The notes beneath the pieces are model-generated. The model ran no database searches. It was not told the DNA's origin and saw only the letters and a list, made by a program, of their open reading frames with translations. DNA of 64,000 nt. Origin: Lachnospiraceae bacterium. GTDB lineage: Bacteria > Bacillota > Clostridia > Lachnospirales > Lachnospiraceae. Where the stretch lies: NCBI GenBank assembly GCA_017460885.1, contig JAFUAB010000034.1, positions 186,001 to 250,000 of the forward strand. The letters are read 5' to 3'. Shown in pieces: positions 43,784 through 53,962 of this stretch (within the stretch, counting starts at the first letter, position 1; every line of letters starts with the position of its first letter). The position numbers were made by a program, and so were the translations under genes.

Positions 43784-44566
43784 TTAATCGGGCTTGCGAT
43801 AGAAGAAAGAATTAGCTCTTTCGAAACCGCACTGCTTATATGTAACTATCTGCTCCGTAGAACCTATGAAAAGCATACCGCCCTTGACCAGAGAATTCGA
43901 GAATTTCTGATAGATCTCGGCCTTTGCTTCCTCTGTAAAGTAGATAACCACATTCCTGCATACGATAAGGTGATAATTCTCGAAATACTTGTCCTTAAGC
44001 AGATTGTGCTGCTGGAATGTAACACACTTCTTAACATCCTCGGAGATCTGATATGAGCTTCCCACCTGAGTAAAGAATTTCTTTTTGTACTCTGCAGGTA
44101 CACCGGCAATGCTCTTCTCGTTATAAAGACCCACCTTGGCCTGAGCCATAACCTGCTTATCAAGATCCGTAGCCGTAATACGTATCTGATTAAGCGGAAT
44201 AAACTTGCTCAGACACATGACAAGCGAATACGGTTCATCACCCGTAGAACATGCAGCACTCCAGATCTTGAGGTTCTTCCCGAACTTGTCGATCAGCTTG
44301 GGAAATACTTCCTTTTCAAGAAATACCCACTGATCGGGATTACGATAAAACTCCGAAACATTTATAGTCAGATAATTGACAAACTCTTCGAATTTAGCTT
44401 TATCGGTTTTTAAGAGATTGACATACTTATCATAACCAACGATTCCGTTACGATCGATAAGAGTATCGATACGTCTCTTCATCTGCTTTTCTTTATAAGC
44501 ATTAAGATCGATCTTGGTCAGGTCATAAACCGCCTTCTTAAACCATTCGTAGTCATATGCTGCCAT
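43784..44566 (-). CDS. cheR: chemotaxis receptor methyltransferase CheR
   Basis: A 260-residue protein: an all-helical N-terminal domain (about 1-75, with RRIDTLI), then a SAM-dependent methyltransferase domain with WSAACSTGDEPYSL (motif I) and LIVCRNVVIYF. It methylates Glu side chains of chemoreceptors such as the soluble one in the accessory region. It sits 15 nt behind the S1 gene on the same strand, which is not a classical chemotaxis operon. Confidence 0.93.
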   Translation of the reverse strand: MAAYDYEWFKKAVYDLTKIDLNAYKEKQMKRRIDTLIDRNGIVGYDKYVNLLKTDKAKFEEFVNYLTINVSEFYRNPDQWVFLEKEVFPKLIDKFGKNLKIWSAACSTGDEPYSLVMCLSKFIPLNQIRITATDLDKQVMAQAKVGLYNEKSIAGVPAEYKKKFFTQVGSSYQISEDVKKCVTFQQHNLLKDKYFENYHLIVCRNVVIYFTEEAKAEIYQKFSNSLVKGGMLFIGSTEQIVTYKQCGFERANSFFYRKPD

Positions 44567-44581
44567 TCCAGTGCCGCCCCC

Positions 44582-45772
44582 TTATTCTTCAGTCGTTTCC
44601 TCAGCTACTGCAGTCTCTTCCGATGCTTCCTCAACCGCAGGTTCTTCCTGTGCGGCGATCTCGGCTTCAACATCTACGGGAACAGCCTCGTCACTGTCCT
44701 CTGATTCCTCCTCTACTGTCTGAGGTGCGCTGAGTGCTCTGACGCTGAGAGAGATCTTATGCGATTCCGTATTGAAATCAACGATCTTGGCTGTGATCTC
44801 TTCTCCGAGCTTAAGAACATCCGAAGGCTTCTCGACTCTGTCTCTGGAGATCTGTGACACATGAAGCAAGGCATCAATACCCTGTTCAAGCTCAATAAAT
44901 GCTCCGAACTCGGTCATGCGAGCCACACGTCCGGTAACAATATTACCGATGGCATATTTCTCTTCCGCACCCTTCCATGGATTCTCATCCTCAAACTTAC
45001 GTGAAAGGGCGATTTTCGAACCGTTGATCTCCTTAACAAGAACCTTAACCGTATCTCCGGACTTGAACACCTTCTTGGGATTCTCGATACGACCCCAACT
45101 CATCTCGGAAATATGAAGCAGACCGTCTGCTCCGCCGAGGTCTACAAATGCGCCGAAATCGGTAACATTCTTGACTGTACCCTCGATAACATCTCCAACA
45201 TGAAGGGTTTCGAAGAGTTTCTTCTGAAGCTCGGCTTTTTCTGCGGCAACAAGCTGTCTGCGATCACCGATATATCTGCGTCTGCGGGGATTATATTCCG
45301 TGATCACAAATTCGATCTCCTGATCCTTATACTTGGAAAGATCCCTCTCATAAGAATCGGAAACAAGGCTTGCGGGGATGAAGATACGAACCTCATCAAC
45401 CACAACGCAAAGCCCGCCGTCAAGAACCTGTGAAACGGGTGCCTTGAGAACCTCCTTATTGTTGAAGGCTTCCTCAATACGTTTATTACCGCGATCTGCG
45501 GCAAGTCTCTTATAAGAAAGGAGCACCTGACCCTCGCCGTCGTTGACTTTGATAACCTTAACTTCCATCGTATCGCCAACCTTGGCTACAGTCGTAAGGT
45601 CAGTACGCTCATTGCTGTATTCGGCCTGTGTCAGAATACCGTCAGACTTGTATCCGATGTTGAGTACTAACTCTTCAGGCTTAACATCGATAACCGTACC
45701 TTCAACTACCTCTCCTGTGTGTATTGTTTTAAATGATTCGTCTAACATTTGTTCAAAAGTTAATTCTTCCAT
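44582..45772 (-). CDS. ribosomal protein S1 homologue (four S1 domains)
   Basis: A 396-residue RNA-binding protein with four S1 repeats (about 15-90, 100-170, 190-260, 275-345; for example GTVKNVTDFGAFVDLGG and GRVARMTEFGAFIEL). An acidic Glu/Ala/Val tail of about 45 residues follows. It aids mRNA binding to the ribosome. It overlaps the end of ispH by 13 nt. In some Clostridia ispH and S1 are fused; here they are separate. Confidence 0.9.
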   Translation of the reverse strand: MEELTFEQMLDESFKTIHTGEVVEGTVIDVKPEELVLNIGYKSDGILTQAEYSNERTDLTTVAKVGDTMEVKVIKVNDGEGQVLLSYKRLAADRGNKRIEEAFNNKEVLKAPVSQVLDGGLCVVVDEVRIFIPASLVSDSYERDLSKYKDQEIEFVITEYNPRRRRYIGDRRQLVAAEKAELQKKLFETLHVGDVIEGTVKNVTDFGAFVDLGGADGLLHISEMSWGRIENPKKVFKSGDTVKVLVKEINGSKIALSRKFEDENPWKGAEEKYAIGNIVTGRVARMTEFGAFIELEQGIDALLHVSQISRDRVEKPSDVLKLGEEITAKIVDFNTESHKISLSVRALSAPQTVEEESEDSDEAVPVDVEAEIAAQEEPAVEEASEETAVAEETTEE

Positions 45773-46608
45773 GCTTTTTGAACCTCCTCGATAATATTTT
45801 GCGGAGTAGACGCCCCCGCTGTAATACCCACCAGTCGAACAGATTTAGGTACATCTAAATTCAAGTCATCCAGTGTTTCTATGAACAAGGCAGACCGGCA
45901 GTTTTTCTCGCATATTTCGAATAATTTACGTGAATTAGAGGAATGCCTGTCCCCTATGACTATCATCATGTCCACCCGTTTTGAGAGTTCCTCGGCCTCT
46001 GTCTGACGCTTAAGGGTAGCATTACAGATAGTATTCATAACGTTAACATTATACTCTTTGGATTCAAGAATTTCAACTATATCTTCAAATTTATTATGGT
46101 TAAAAGTTGTCTGACTGACTACCCTGACCGGTCCGTCGGTAACCGGAGTATATTCACGTGCTTCTTCGGGAGTTTCCAGAACGGTATACGGACCGTGACA
46201 CCATCCGCAGATCCCCTGAACCTCGGGATGCTCTCTCGAGCCCAGGATCAATATCTCGTCTCCGGCATCGGAAGCACTTTTGACTATCTCGTGTATCTTG
46301 TTTACAAAAGGGCAGGTCGCATCCACAAGTTCAAGCCCCGCTTCATTCACCGCCTTATGAACACTTTCCGGGGCACCGTGCGATCTGATGACCACCACGG
46401 CATCCTCATCCTTTATCCCCTCAAGCTCTTCCGGACTGTCTATCACATTAACGCCCTTGCTTCTCAGATCGTTAACCACATACTCATTATGTATGATCGG
46501 GCCGTATGTATATATACTTCTGCCCAAACCTGCGAGCTCATATACTTTTTCCACAGCTCTGCGTACTCCGAAGCAGAATCCCGCGGATACAGCAGTCTCT
46601 ATTTTCAT
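45760..46608 (-). CDS. ispH: 4-hydroxy-3-methylbut-2-enyl diphosphate reductase
   Basis: A 282-residue protein from ATG 46608 (GGAGGA upstream; the longer open frame to 46692 lacks a site). It has the three cluster ligands Cys12 (GFCFGV), Cys99 (DATCPFV) and Cys195 (TICNAT), and other motifs IRSHGAP and DRHSSNS. It makes IPP and DMAPP in the last step of the MEP pathway with a 4Fe-4S cluster. The cmk-ispH-rpsA order is common in Clostridia. Confidence 0.95.
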   Translation of the reverse strand: MKIETAVSAGFCFGVRRAVEKVYELAGLGRSIYTYGPIIHNEYVVNDLRSKGVNVIDSPEELEGIKDEDAVVVIRSHGAPESVHKAVNEAGLELVDATCPFVNKIHEIVKSASDAGDEILILGSREHPEVQGICGWCHGPYTVLETPEEAREYTPVTDGPVRVVSQTTFNHNKFEDIVEILESKEYNVNVMNTICNATLKRQTEAEELSKRVDMMIVIGDRHSSNSRKLFEICEKNCRSALFIETLDDLNLDVPKSVRLVGITAGASTPQNIIEEVQKAWKN

Positions 46609-46663
46609 ACTATCCTCCGGTATTGATAGTCCTCTTAACGGCACTTCGCTTATGCTCCCGGGC

Positions 46664-47326
46664 TCAGCGGAGTTGATCCTTAATAATGCCAATGATCCGC
46701 GCTTTTACTTCCTCAATGCTCAGATATGACGAATCGATCTCAATGGCATCATCCGCTTTTTTTAACGGTGCGATCTCCCTGCTCATATCACGTTCGTCCC
46801 TGTCTATGATATCCTGTCTGATAACATCGATATCAGCAGTCTCTCCCTTGTCGGTAAGCTCGTCATAGCGTCTCTTTGCACGGACATCAGCCGATGCGGT
46901 CAGATAGATCTTAACCTCCGCATCCGGAAGAACGCATGTACCGATGTCTCTGCCGTCCATCACCACATCATTTTGGGCGGCCATTTTTCGCTGTATCCCG
47001 AGAAGAGCCTCCCGGACCTCCGGAATTCTTGCGACAACCGATGCCATATTTCCGGTTTCTTCGGTTCTGAGATAAGCAGTAACATCCTCGTCATTGATAA
47101 AAACGTGCTGCGTGCCGTCCACATAGCGGATATCCGCACTTACCGGCTTTACCTTCCCGGCAATAACAGTTTCATCACCGGCCTTTAATCCCAAACCGGT
47201 CATGTGATATGCAATACCCCGGTAAAGCGCCCCGGTATCCACATAGATATATCCCATCTCCGAAGCTATGCTTTTTGCTATGGTACTCTTACCTGCACCT
47301 GCAGGACCGTCAATCGCTACATTCAT
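46664..47326 (-). CDS. cmk: cytidylate kinase
   Basis: A 220-residue NMP kinase with the P loop GPAGAGKST (about 6-14), IYVDTGALYRGIAY, VVMDGRDIGTCVLPDA and DERDMSRE motifs. It phosphorylates CMP and dCMP. It starts 4 nt after the stop of the flavoprotein gene, so it is in the same run. Confidence 0.95.
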   Translation of the reverse strand: MNVAIDGPAGAGKSTIAKSIASEMGYIYVDTGALYRGIAYHMTGLGLKAGDETVIAGKVKPVSADIRYVDGTQHVFINDEDVTAYLRTEETGNMASVVARIPEVREALLGIQRKMAAQNDVVMDGRDIGTCVLPDAEVKIYLTASADVRAKRRYDELTDKGETADIDVIRQDIIDRDERDMSREIAPLKKADDAIEIDSSYLSIEEVKARIIGIIKDQLR

Positions 47327-47330
47327 ATTA

Positions 47331-48545
47331 TCACCATCCTATTCCCGTGCCCGCAAGATAACCCGTAGACCATGCGATCTGCAGATTATATCCTCCCGTA
47401 AGCGCGTCAACATCTATCATTTCTCCCGCAAGGGAAAGTCCGCCTACCAGTTTGGACGTCAGATCCGAGGGATTTATTTCCTTCACATTCACGCCGCCGC
47501 CCGTAACAATTGCTTCTTTAAACCCGGCTGTACCGGTAACCGGGATATCAAAGGACTTTAAAAGCTTTACCAATCCGGCCCGTTCTTCAGATGTCACCTG
47601 ATGAACCTTCTTATCATGATCTATCCCTGATCTTTCCACTACCACGGGGATAAGGCTCTTGGGAAGCAGTCTGTCAAGTGAATTTCCAAAGGATCTGTTG
47701 TTATACTCCCTGAAATCCCTGCGGATCCGCTCATCAAGAGTCCTTTCATTCAATGCCGGCTTGAGATCCAGAACAAACTCGTCACCCTTTGTGTATCTGC
47801 TGCTTAAGCTGAGTACGATAGGTCCGCTTATGCCCTCGTGCGTAAACAGCATTTCTCCGAATTCGGATACCGTTTCCCTTCCGTTCCGGAGCAGTCTTCC
47901 CGTAACATTTTTGAGTGAAAGGCCGGCGATCTCATGAACCCATTTTGCAGGTGATAAAAGAGGTACAAGTGCGGGATACGGCTTTCTTATGCTGTGTCCG
48001 AGAGTCTCCGCAAGCTTATATCCGGATCCGTCGGAGCCTGTTGACGGATAGGAAGCACCGCCGCAGGCCAATATCACATGATCCGCAGCCAGATACTCTC
48101 CACCTGCAAGTCTGACTCCGGTTACGCTCCCGTCTTTAACCGATGCGGAGCGCACATCACATCCGGGCCGGATATCCACTCCCGTTTCACGAAGTCTGCT
48201 CTCTAAGGCCCTGATAACATCCGAAGAATGGTCGGATACCGGAAAGACGCGGTTACCGCGTTCGACCTTGACCGGGCATCCCGCAGACTCCACGAATCTG
48301 ATCATATCATTATTATCCCACGCATTAAAGGCGCTGTACAGAAATTTGGGATTATTCACGATCTGTGAGTAGAAGGATTCGATCCCGCTTGCATTAGTGA
48401 GGTTGCATCGGCCCTTTCCGGTAATAAAGACCTTCTTTCCGAGCTTTTCGTTCCGTTCAAGTAATATCACATTATGACCGCTGACGGCCGCCCCGTAAGC
48501 TGCCATCATGCCTGCGGCTCCGCCGCCCACCACGATTACATTCAT
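47331..48545 (-). CDS. BaiN/HI0933-type FAD-dependent oxidoreductase
   Basis: A 404-residue protein: FAD-binding motif VVGGGAAGMMAAYGAA at the start, GKGRCNLTNA, CGGASYPSTGSDGSGY, and a C-terminal GGVNVKEINP/GGLSLAGEMIDVDALTGGYNLQ. These mark the HI0933/YhiN/BaiN flavoprotein family; its substrate is not defined here. ATG 48545 overlaps the previous stop by one base (TAATG); the GTG at 48560 is the alternative. Confidence 0.88.
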   Translation of the reverse strand: MNVIVVGGGAAGMMAAYGAAVSGHNVILLERNEKLGKKVFITGKGRCNLTNASGIESFYSQIVNNPKFLYSAFNAWDNNDMIRFVESAGCPVKVERGNRVFPVSDHSSDVIRALESRLRETGVDIRPGCDVRSASVKDGSVTGVRLAGGEYLAADHVILACGGASYPSTGSDGSGYKLAETLGHSIRKPYPALVPLLSPAKWVHEIAGLSLKNVTGRLLRNGRETVSEFGEMLFTHEGISGPIVLSLSSRYTKGDEFVLDLKPALNERTLDERIRRDFREYNNRSFGNSLDRLLPKSLIPVVVERSGIDHDKKVHQVTSEERAGLVKLLKSFDIPVTGTAGFKEAIVTGGGVNVKEINPSDLTSKLVGGLSLAGEMIDVDALTGGYNLQIAWSTGYLAGTGIGW

Positions 48546-49465
48546 TATTCCTGTCGCCACAGCGGCACATTGAGCATAGGCTCATCACCGATAAAATTGA
48601 TCTCATCATTGAGATAAACCTGATAGTTATTCCAGGCAAATTCAAGCTCCTTGAGGTTCTCGCGAGTGGCATCGGGAGCCTTGAGAACAAGCGCCACGAC
48701 CAGCGCATTTATAACACTGAGCGGTGCGACCAGCGAATCCACGATTGAAACCATATCGCTTCTGGCCAGCAGATTACATGCGCTGTACAGATTCATGGGG
48801 CTGTATACGGAGTCTGTGATCGTGACTACGTTGGCATTCCTGTCATTGGCGAATTCGAGTGCCTTGAGGGTACGCATCGAATAACGCGGAAATGATATTC
48901 CAACCATGCAGTCCTCATCGGAGATCCTGATCATCTGTTCAAAGGTTTCGGTAACCGATGTCGTATCTATAAGGATGACATCCGGTCTGATCATGTTGAG
49001 GTAAAAATGCAGAAATCTGGCCAGAGGTTCACAGGACCTGAGTCCCATGATATAAACGTGTTTGGCATTGAGCATAAAATCAACAGCGGTTTCGAATGCC
49101 ACAGGGTCAAGGTTTTCTATTGTGTGCTGGATCTTTTCTATATCCGACCCGAGTACGGAATTCAGAATGTCGGACTGGGAGCTTCTTCCATAGCGGACAT
49201 CCACACGTGAAACCGCGGATAACTTATCCTGTATAAATGCCTCAAGATCACGCTGGAACTCCGGATATCCTTCATAACCGATAAAAGTCGCAAAACGGAC
49301 CACGGTAGACTCGGATACTCCGACCTCTTTACCGATCTTGGCAGCGGTCATAAAAGCAGCCTGTTCAAAGTTATCATAGATATATGACGCAATAGCCTTC
49401 TGGCCTTTACTCATACGGGCAAAGTTTTCATTTATCCTGGTAATAAAGTCTTTCTTGAATTCCAT
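48545..49465 (-). CDS. RpiR/MurR-type transcription regulator with SIS domain
   Basis: A 306-residue protein: an N-terminal HTH_6 domain (about 1-77; KIGKEVGVSESTVVRFA), then a sugar-isomerase (SIS) domain (about 125-255) that binds a phosphosugar. It probably controls a carbohydrate gene set not visible here. It begins in the TAATG overlap with the TetR gene stop, and the flavoprotein gene follows by the same device. Confidence 0.88.
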   Translation of the reverse strand: MEFKKDFITRINENFARMSKGQKAIASYIYDNFEQAAFMTAAKIGKEVGVSESTVVRFATFIGYEGYPEFQRDLEAFIQDKLSAVSRVDVRYGRSSQSDILNSVLGSDIEKIQHTIENLDPVAFETAVDFMLNAKHVYIMGLRSCEPLARFLHFYLNMIRPDVILIDTTSVTETFEQMIRISDEDCMVGISFPRYSMRTLKALEFANDRNANVVTITDSVYSPMNLYSACNLLARSDMVSIVDSLVAPLSVINALVVALVLKAPDATRENLKELEFAWNNYQVYLNDEINFIGDEPMLNVPLWRQE

Positions 49466-50010
49466 TATGCGAATACCTTTTCAGCATCCTCGAGAAGCTT
49501 ACGTGTCGCAGTGCTGTCAAGATCATAATCATCCGTCAGGCACATACATGCGCTTCCGTGGATAAGCATCCACATCTTCATAAAAAGGCTCTCGGGATCG
49601 GCGCAGCCCTGTTCTTTGGCGGCCGATATCTGGTTTTTAAGAAATCCGGTCTTGCCGTTCAGAAGCTCAACAAGGCTCTTTCCGTATCTGTTGGACGACA
49701 GAAAGAGCAAACGAAACAGCTCTTTATCCTTCTGTGCAAAACTGATATAAGCCAATCCGAGGTTGACAAACGCAACCTGGCTCTCTGCCGGATAGCTTTC
49801 GCAGAAATCACTGAATATATCGGCCGAAACGGCAAAAACATCGGCGTAAAGTTCATCCATATTCTGATATGCCCTGAAAATAGGCTGAGTAGAACAGCCG
49901 GCTTCCCTGGCAAGCTTACGGGCAGTCAGAGCGGCCGCACCTTCTTTTCTGAGCAATTCTATGGAAGCATCTATAAGATTCTGTTTGGTTATCGTGATTG
50001 TTCTTGGCAT
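49465..50010 (-). CDS. TetR/AcrR-family transcription regulator
   Basis: A 181-residue protein with an N-terminal HTH (TARKLAREAGCSTQPIFRAYQNMDELY) and an all-helical ligand domain. The C-terminal part resembles WHG/TetR_C subtypes. It starts an apparent run TetR-RpiR-BaiN-cmk-ispH-S1-cheR, though internal promoters are likely. It is separated from the decarboxylase operon by a strong terminator. Confidence 0.85.
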   Translation of the reverse strand: MPRTITITKQNLIDASIELLRKEGAAALTARKLAREAGCSTQPIFRAYQNMDELYADVFAVSADIFSDFCESYPAESQVAFVNLGLAYISFAQKDKELFRLLFLSSNRYGKSLVELLNGKTGFLKNQISAAKEQGCADPESLFMKMWMLIHGSACMCLTDDYDLDSTATRKLLEDAEKVFA

Positions 50011-50068
50011 AATTACCCCCGGATCATTAGAATTTTATGTTAACTTATAACAGACGTTATTATAAATC

Positions 50069-50107
50069 AAATAAAAAACCCTGTCAACACAAAATTGACA
50101 GGGTTTT
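50069..50107 (-). terminator. strong terminator behind the decarboxylase operon
   Basis: A 13-bp perfect stem (50075-50087 with 50095-50107) with a 7-nt loop; on the minus strand a run of six T follows. Confidence 0.9.
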
Positions 50108-50148
50108 GAATACTTATAAAAATCGTCAGGGACTGACTCCCCGGAGGA

Positions 50149-51585
50149 TCAAACGGGATAGCTTCCGTTCTCCTTGTCCGCAACCGAAGCATCAATGCCG
50201 GTCTGCTGTGCCTCGCGGTATTCGAAGAAGTCCTTTGCAACCTGAGGGAACAGCGCATAGCTGAGAACATCCTCTTCCTGCTGCTTGTACTGCTTCATCT
50301 CTGCTTCTATGGAAGCAAGCTCGGGTTCCGTACGGCCGGTGGCTTCAGCACTTCTCGCTGTAGATCTGGGCTCCCCGGGAATAACCTTATCGATAACCTC
50401 CTGGCTCATGGGCTTAATGGTCTGACCGTAATTACCTCTGAGCAGATCCTTAAACTCGCCTGTTGCCATCTTGTATCTCTCACCCATCAGCACATTAAAG
50501 ATAGCCTGTGTACCAACGATCTGGGATGAAGGCGTAACAAGCGGAGGCTCGCCGCAGTCCTTACGCACTCTCGGGATCTCCTCAAGCACTTCTCTGTATT
50601 TGTCTTCGGCATGCTGCTCCTTCAGCTGGCTTACCATGTTGGAAAGCATACCGCCGGGTACCTGGTAGAGCAGGGTCTTGATATTTACACCAAGGACCTT
50701 TGTACTCATCAGACCGCTCTTGAGGCACTCTTCTCTGTATGGTGTGAAGTAATCGGCGATCTCTGCAAGGATCGTCTGGTCATATCCGGTATCATATTCC
50801 GTACCCTTGAAGGTCTCAACCATAACCTCTGTTGCAGGCTGCGAAGTACCAAGCGCAAACGGAGAGATCGCGCAGTCGATAACATCAACGCCGGCCTCGA
50901 CTGCCTTTAAGTATGTCATCGAAGCGACACCTGACGTATAGTGAGTATGAAGCTGGATGGGAAGCTTGGTATTCTCCTTGAGAGTCTTAACAAGCTCAGC
51001 AGCCTTATAGGGAACCAGAAGTCCGGCCATATCCTTGATACAGATCGAATCTGCACCCATCTCCTCTATCTGCTTTGCGGTCTTTGCCCAATACTCCAGA
51101 GTGTAGGCGTCACCGAGCGTATAAGAAAGGGCTATCTGTGAAGAACCTCTGCCCTCCTGCTTCTTGATCTTATTGGTAGCGTCTACGGCTGCCTGCAGGT
51201 TACGAAGATCGTTCAGGCAGTCAAAAATCCTTATGATATCGATTCCGTTTGCGATCGATCTTTCTACGAAGGCATATACAACATCATCTGCGTAGGGACG
51301 ATATCCGAGAATATTCTGTCCGCGGAAAAGCATCTGAAGCTTTGTGTTCTTGAAGCCGTCTCTTAACTTTCTGAGCCTCTCCCAGGGATCTTCCTTAAGG
51401 AAGCGAAGAGATGCATCAAAGGTAGCGCCGCCCCAGCACTCAACTGCGGCATATCCGACCTTATCCATTGTATCAACGATCGGAAGCATTACTTCGGTAG
51501 GCATTCTCGTAGCTATCAGGGACTGATGAGCATCACGAAGAACCGTTTCCATGATACCGACCGGTTTCTTTGTTATTTCTGACAT
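50149..51585 (-). CDS. oxaloacetate decarboxylase alpha-type carboxyltransferase subunit
   Basis: A 478-residue protein with the keto-acid carboxyltransferase (5S/PycB) domain: TVLRDAHQSLIATRM at the start, CWGGATFDASLRFL, and the metal-binding LHTHYTSG. The carboxylated Lys lies in SICIKDMAGLL. A biotin domain is not part of this protein; the carrier is a separate gene. It moves CO2 between oxaloacetate/pyruvate and biotin. It is the last gene of the operon. Confidence 0.9.
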   Translation of the reverse strand: MSEITKKPVGIMETVLRDAHQSLIATRMPTEVMLPIVDTMDKVGYAAVECWGGATFDASLRFLKEDPWERLRKLRDGFKNTKLQMLFRGQNILGYRPYADDVVYAFVERSIANGIDIIRIFDCLNDLRNLQAAVDATNKIKKQEGRGSSQIALSYTLGDAYTLEYWAKTAKQIEEMGADSICIKDMAGLLVPYKAAELVKTLKENTKLPIQLHTHYTSGVASMTYLKAVEAGVDVIDCAISPFALGTSQPATEVMVETFKGTEYDTGYDQTILAEIADYFTPYREECLKSGLMSTKVLGVNIKTLLYQVPGGMLSNMVSQLKEQHAEDKYREVLEEIPRVRKDCGEPPLVTPSSQIVGTQAIFNVLMGERYKMATGEFKDLLRGNYGQTIKPMSQEVIDKVIPGEPRSTARSAEATGRTEPELASIEAEMKQYKQQEEDVLSYALFPQVAKDFFEYREAQQTGIDASVADKENGSYPV

Positions 51586-51639
51586 TTAAGTTCTCCTCTC
51601 TAAAAATATACAGACCAATAACCCTGCGGTTATGATTGA

Positions 51640-52788
51640 TCAGAATACTCCGAACACAGCCATAAATGTACCGGCGGCAACTGCCGTACCGATAACTCCG
51701 GCCACGTTAGGTCCCATGGCATGCATGAGCAGGAAATTGGTAGGATCGGCTTCCGCACCAACCTTCTGTGATACTCTGGCAGCCATAGGCACAGCAGATA
51801 CACCTGCCGAACCGATCAGCGGATTAACCTTGCCCTTGGTAGCAATACACATCAGCTTGCCAAAGAGGACTCCCGCCGCTGTACCGAATGCAAAAGCAAC
51901 AAGTCCGAGTATAACGATCTTGATCGTATCCCAGTTAAGGAATGCCTCGGCCGAAGTGGTTGCTCCTACCGAAGTACCAAGAACGATAACTACGATATAC
52001 ATAAGAGCGTTGGATGCAGTCTCCTGAAGCTGACGTACAACTCCCGACTCTCTGAACAGGTTACCGAGCATCAGCATACCTACAAGCGGTGCCGTAGTAG
52101 GAAGTATAAGACATACAACCACGGTAACGATTATGGGGAAAAGGATTTTTTCCAGCTTGGAAACGGGACGGAGCTGAGCCATCTTGATCTTGCGCTCTTT
52201 CTCTGTCGTGAACAGTTTCATTATAGGCGGCTGAATGATCGGCACAAGTGACATATACGAATATGCTGCCACCGCAATCGGACCAAGCAAAGCCGTCTGT
52301 CCGAGCTTACCTGCAAGGAATATCGATGTAGGGCCGTCCGCACCACCGATTATCGATATGGCTGCAGCGGACTTGTCGTTGAATCCCATCCAGATAGCTC
52401 CGAAATATGCAGCAAAGATACCGAACTGAGCTGCCGCTCCCAGAAGGAAGCTCTTGGGATTGGCTATCAAAGGACCGAAGTCTGTCATCGCGCCCACGCC
52501 CATGAAGATCAATGACGGCAGTATCGACCATTCATCCAGCAGGTAGAAATAATACAAGAGTCCACCGCCGGAGCCTCCGTCACTGACAGGTTTCATGATA
52601 TCCGGATAAATGTTGACAAGCAGCATACCGAACGCAATGGGTACCAGAAGCAGAGGTTCAAAGCCCTTGGCGATAGCCAGATAAAGGAAAACCAGCGCTA
52701 CGATGATCATGGCAAAATTACCGACCGTCAGATTAAAAAACGCGGTCTGGTGTACCAGATTATCAAGCGTATTTGCTATATATGACAT
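51640..52788 (-). CDS. sodium-translocating decarboxylase beta subunit
   Basis: A 382-residue integral membrane protein with the beta-subunit motifs [29 protein letters not shown] and [14 protein letters not shown]. It couples decarboxylation of carboxybiotin to export of Na+. AGGAGGT lies upstream of the ATG. It serves both carboxyltransferase subunits in this operon. Confidence 0.95.
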   Translation of the reverse strand: MSYIANTLDNLVHQTAFFNLTVGNFAMIIVALVFLYLAIAKGFEPLLLVPIAFGMLLVNIYPDIMKPVSDGGSGGGLLYYFYLLDEWSILPSLIFMGVGAMTDFGPLIANPKSFLLGAAAQFGIFAAYFGAIWMGFNDKSAAAISIIGGADGPTSIFLAGKLGQTALLGPIAVAAYSYMSLVPIIQPPIMKLFTTEKERKIKMAQLRPVSKLEKILFPIIVTVVVCLILPTTAPLVGMLMLGNLFRESGVVRQLQETASNALMYIVVIVLGTSVGATTSAEAFLNWDTIKIVILGLVAFAFGTAAGVLFGKLMCIATKGKVNPLIGSAGVSAVPMAARVSQKVGAEADPTNFLLMHAMGPNVAGVIGTAVAAGTFMAVFGVF

Positions 52789-52824
52789 TTACTCTAACCT
52801 CCTGTTTTGCCTTTACGTGCAGTA

Positions 52825-53199
52825 TTACTTGAGCGTGGCAAGTACAGCGCCTGCCTCCACAGCATCACCTACCGCAACATCAATACTTGCTACTGTGCCG
52901 TCTTCGGGAGCAACAACAGGGATCTCCATCTTCATAGCCTCAACAATAACTACTGCGTCACCCTTCTTTACAGTCTGCCCTACACTTGCTTCGATCTTAA
53001 ATACCTTACCGGCAGCACCGGCTTCAACCTTGATCGAGCCTGCGCCTGCACTGGGCGTGGGAGCTGCTGCCTTGGGAGCTGCTGCGGGGGCTGCAGCCGG
53101 TCTGGGAGCTGCGGGTGCGGATACTGCACCGCTTCCTGTTCCCTCTTCTACTGTTACATCATACACGTTTCCGTTAACCGTAATGGTATAATTCTTCAT
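52825..53199 (-). CDS. biotin carrier protein of the sodium-pump decarboxylase
   Basis: A 124-residue protein: an N-terminal strand (MKNYTITVNGNVYDV), an Ala/Pro-rich flexible linker (about 25-55) and a biotinyl domain with EAMKMEI (Lys90 biotinylated). It carries CO2 from the carboxyltransferases to the beta subunit. Confidence 0.93.
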   Translation of the reverse strand: MKNYTITVNGNVYDVTVEEGTGSGAVSAPAAPRPAAAPAAAPKAAAPTPSAGAGSIKVEAGAAGKVFKIEASVGQTVKKGDAVVIVEAMKMEIPVVAPEDGTVASIDVAVGDAVEAGAVLATLK

Positions 53200-53229
53200 C
53201 TTGTTACCATACCTTTCTTTAAATAATGC

Positions 53230-53946
53230 TTATGCTCTTTTACGAATGCTTCTTACTACAAAGCCGTCTGTACCTGCCGAGCCTTCGCTCGCAGCTATGG
53301 CGGCTGTTATTACAGCTACCAATTCAAGATCCTCTTCCTGTTTAACGATCCTTGCAATGGTATTATCCACAGCCTCTTCCTTAATGATCTTAACCTCTTC
53401 GGCTTTCTCCTTCCTGGAGAATTTGGACTGAATAACAGGGATCAGGTTAAATGCGCTGATAATCAGACTGATCAGGATAAGGACTACAAATACCGTACCC
53501 ATACCGATCAGAGTATTGAGCGCTGCCTTTGTCATCAACTCGCCCATGCTGTATTTGATATTGGTAGTGATCGATTTGGCTCCCTCGGGTCCCAGGATCA
53601 TTTCCACAACAGCGTTGTGAACGGTACCTCCCACGGAAACATCGATTACCACCTCGTCCGAGCCGATCTCCGACTGGATATCTTCGATCCCGGTAAATTC
53701 GCCGATCTCATCCATTGCGCTTTCCCAGCTGAGCAGACCATTGTAGCTGACCTCGTCAGCCGCATACTGGTCCATCATACCGCTGCGTACTATGAAATCC
53801 ATGTTATTTACCGTATTCTCACCTATGCTCGCAGCTTCTTCCGGTGTGCATAAAGGATTTTCGACCACTGCCGGTACAGAAGAGCCGCAGGCGCTCAGAC
53901 CCAGCATGCAGGCAAGTATCATAAGTACTGCCAGACTCTTTTTCAT
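53230..53946 (-). CDS. OadG-like subunit with lipoprotein N-terminal domain
   Basis: A 238-residue protein from ATG 53946 (AGGATGA upstream). A lipoprotein signal (LMILACMLGLSACGSS, lipid Cys near 18) leads a 120-residue extracytoplasmic domain resembling DUF3887-type domains. A membrane helix (about 155-180) and a short cytoplasmic tail follow, as in OadG gamma subunits. Normal OadG lacks the outer domain. It probably anchors the complex. Confidence 0.75.
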   Translation of the reverse strand: MKKSLAVLMILACMLGLSACGSSVPAVVENPLCTPEEAASIGENTVNNMDFIVRSGMMDQYAADEVSYNGLLSWESAMDEIGEFTGIEDIQSEIGSDEVVIDVSVGGTVHNAVVEMILGPEGAKSITTNIKYSMGELMTKAALNTLIGMGTVFVVLILISLIISAFNLIPVIQSKFSRKEKAEEVKIIKEEAVDNTIARIVKQEEDLELVAVITAAIAASEGSAGTDGFVVRSIRKRA

Positions 53947-53962
53947 AGTGTTCATCCTTTCT

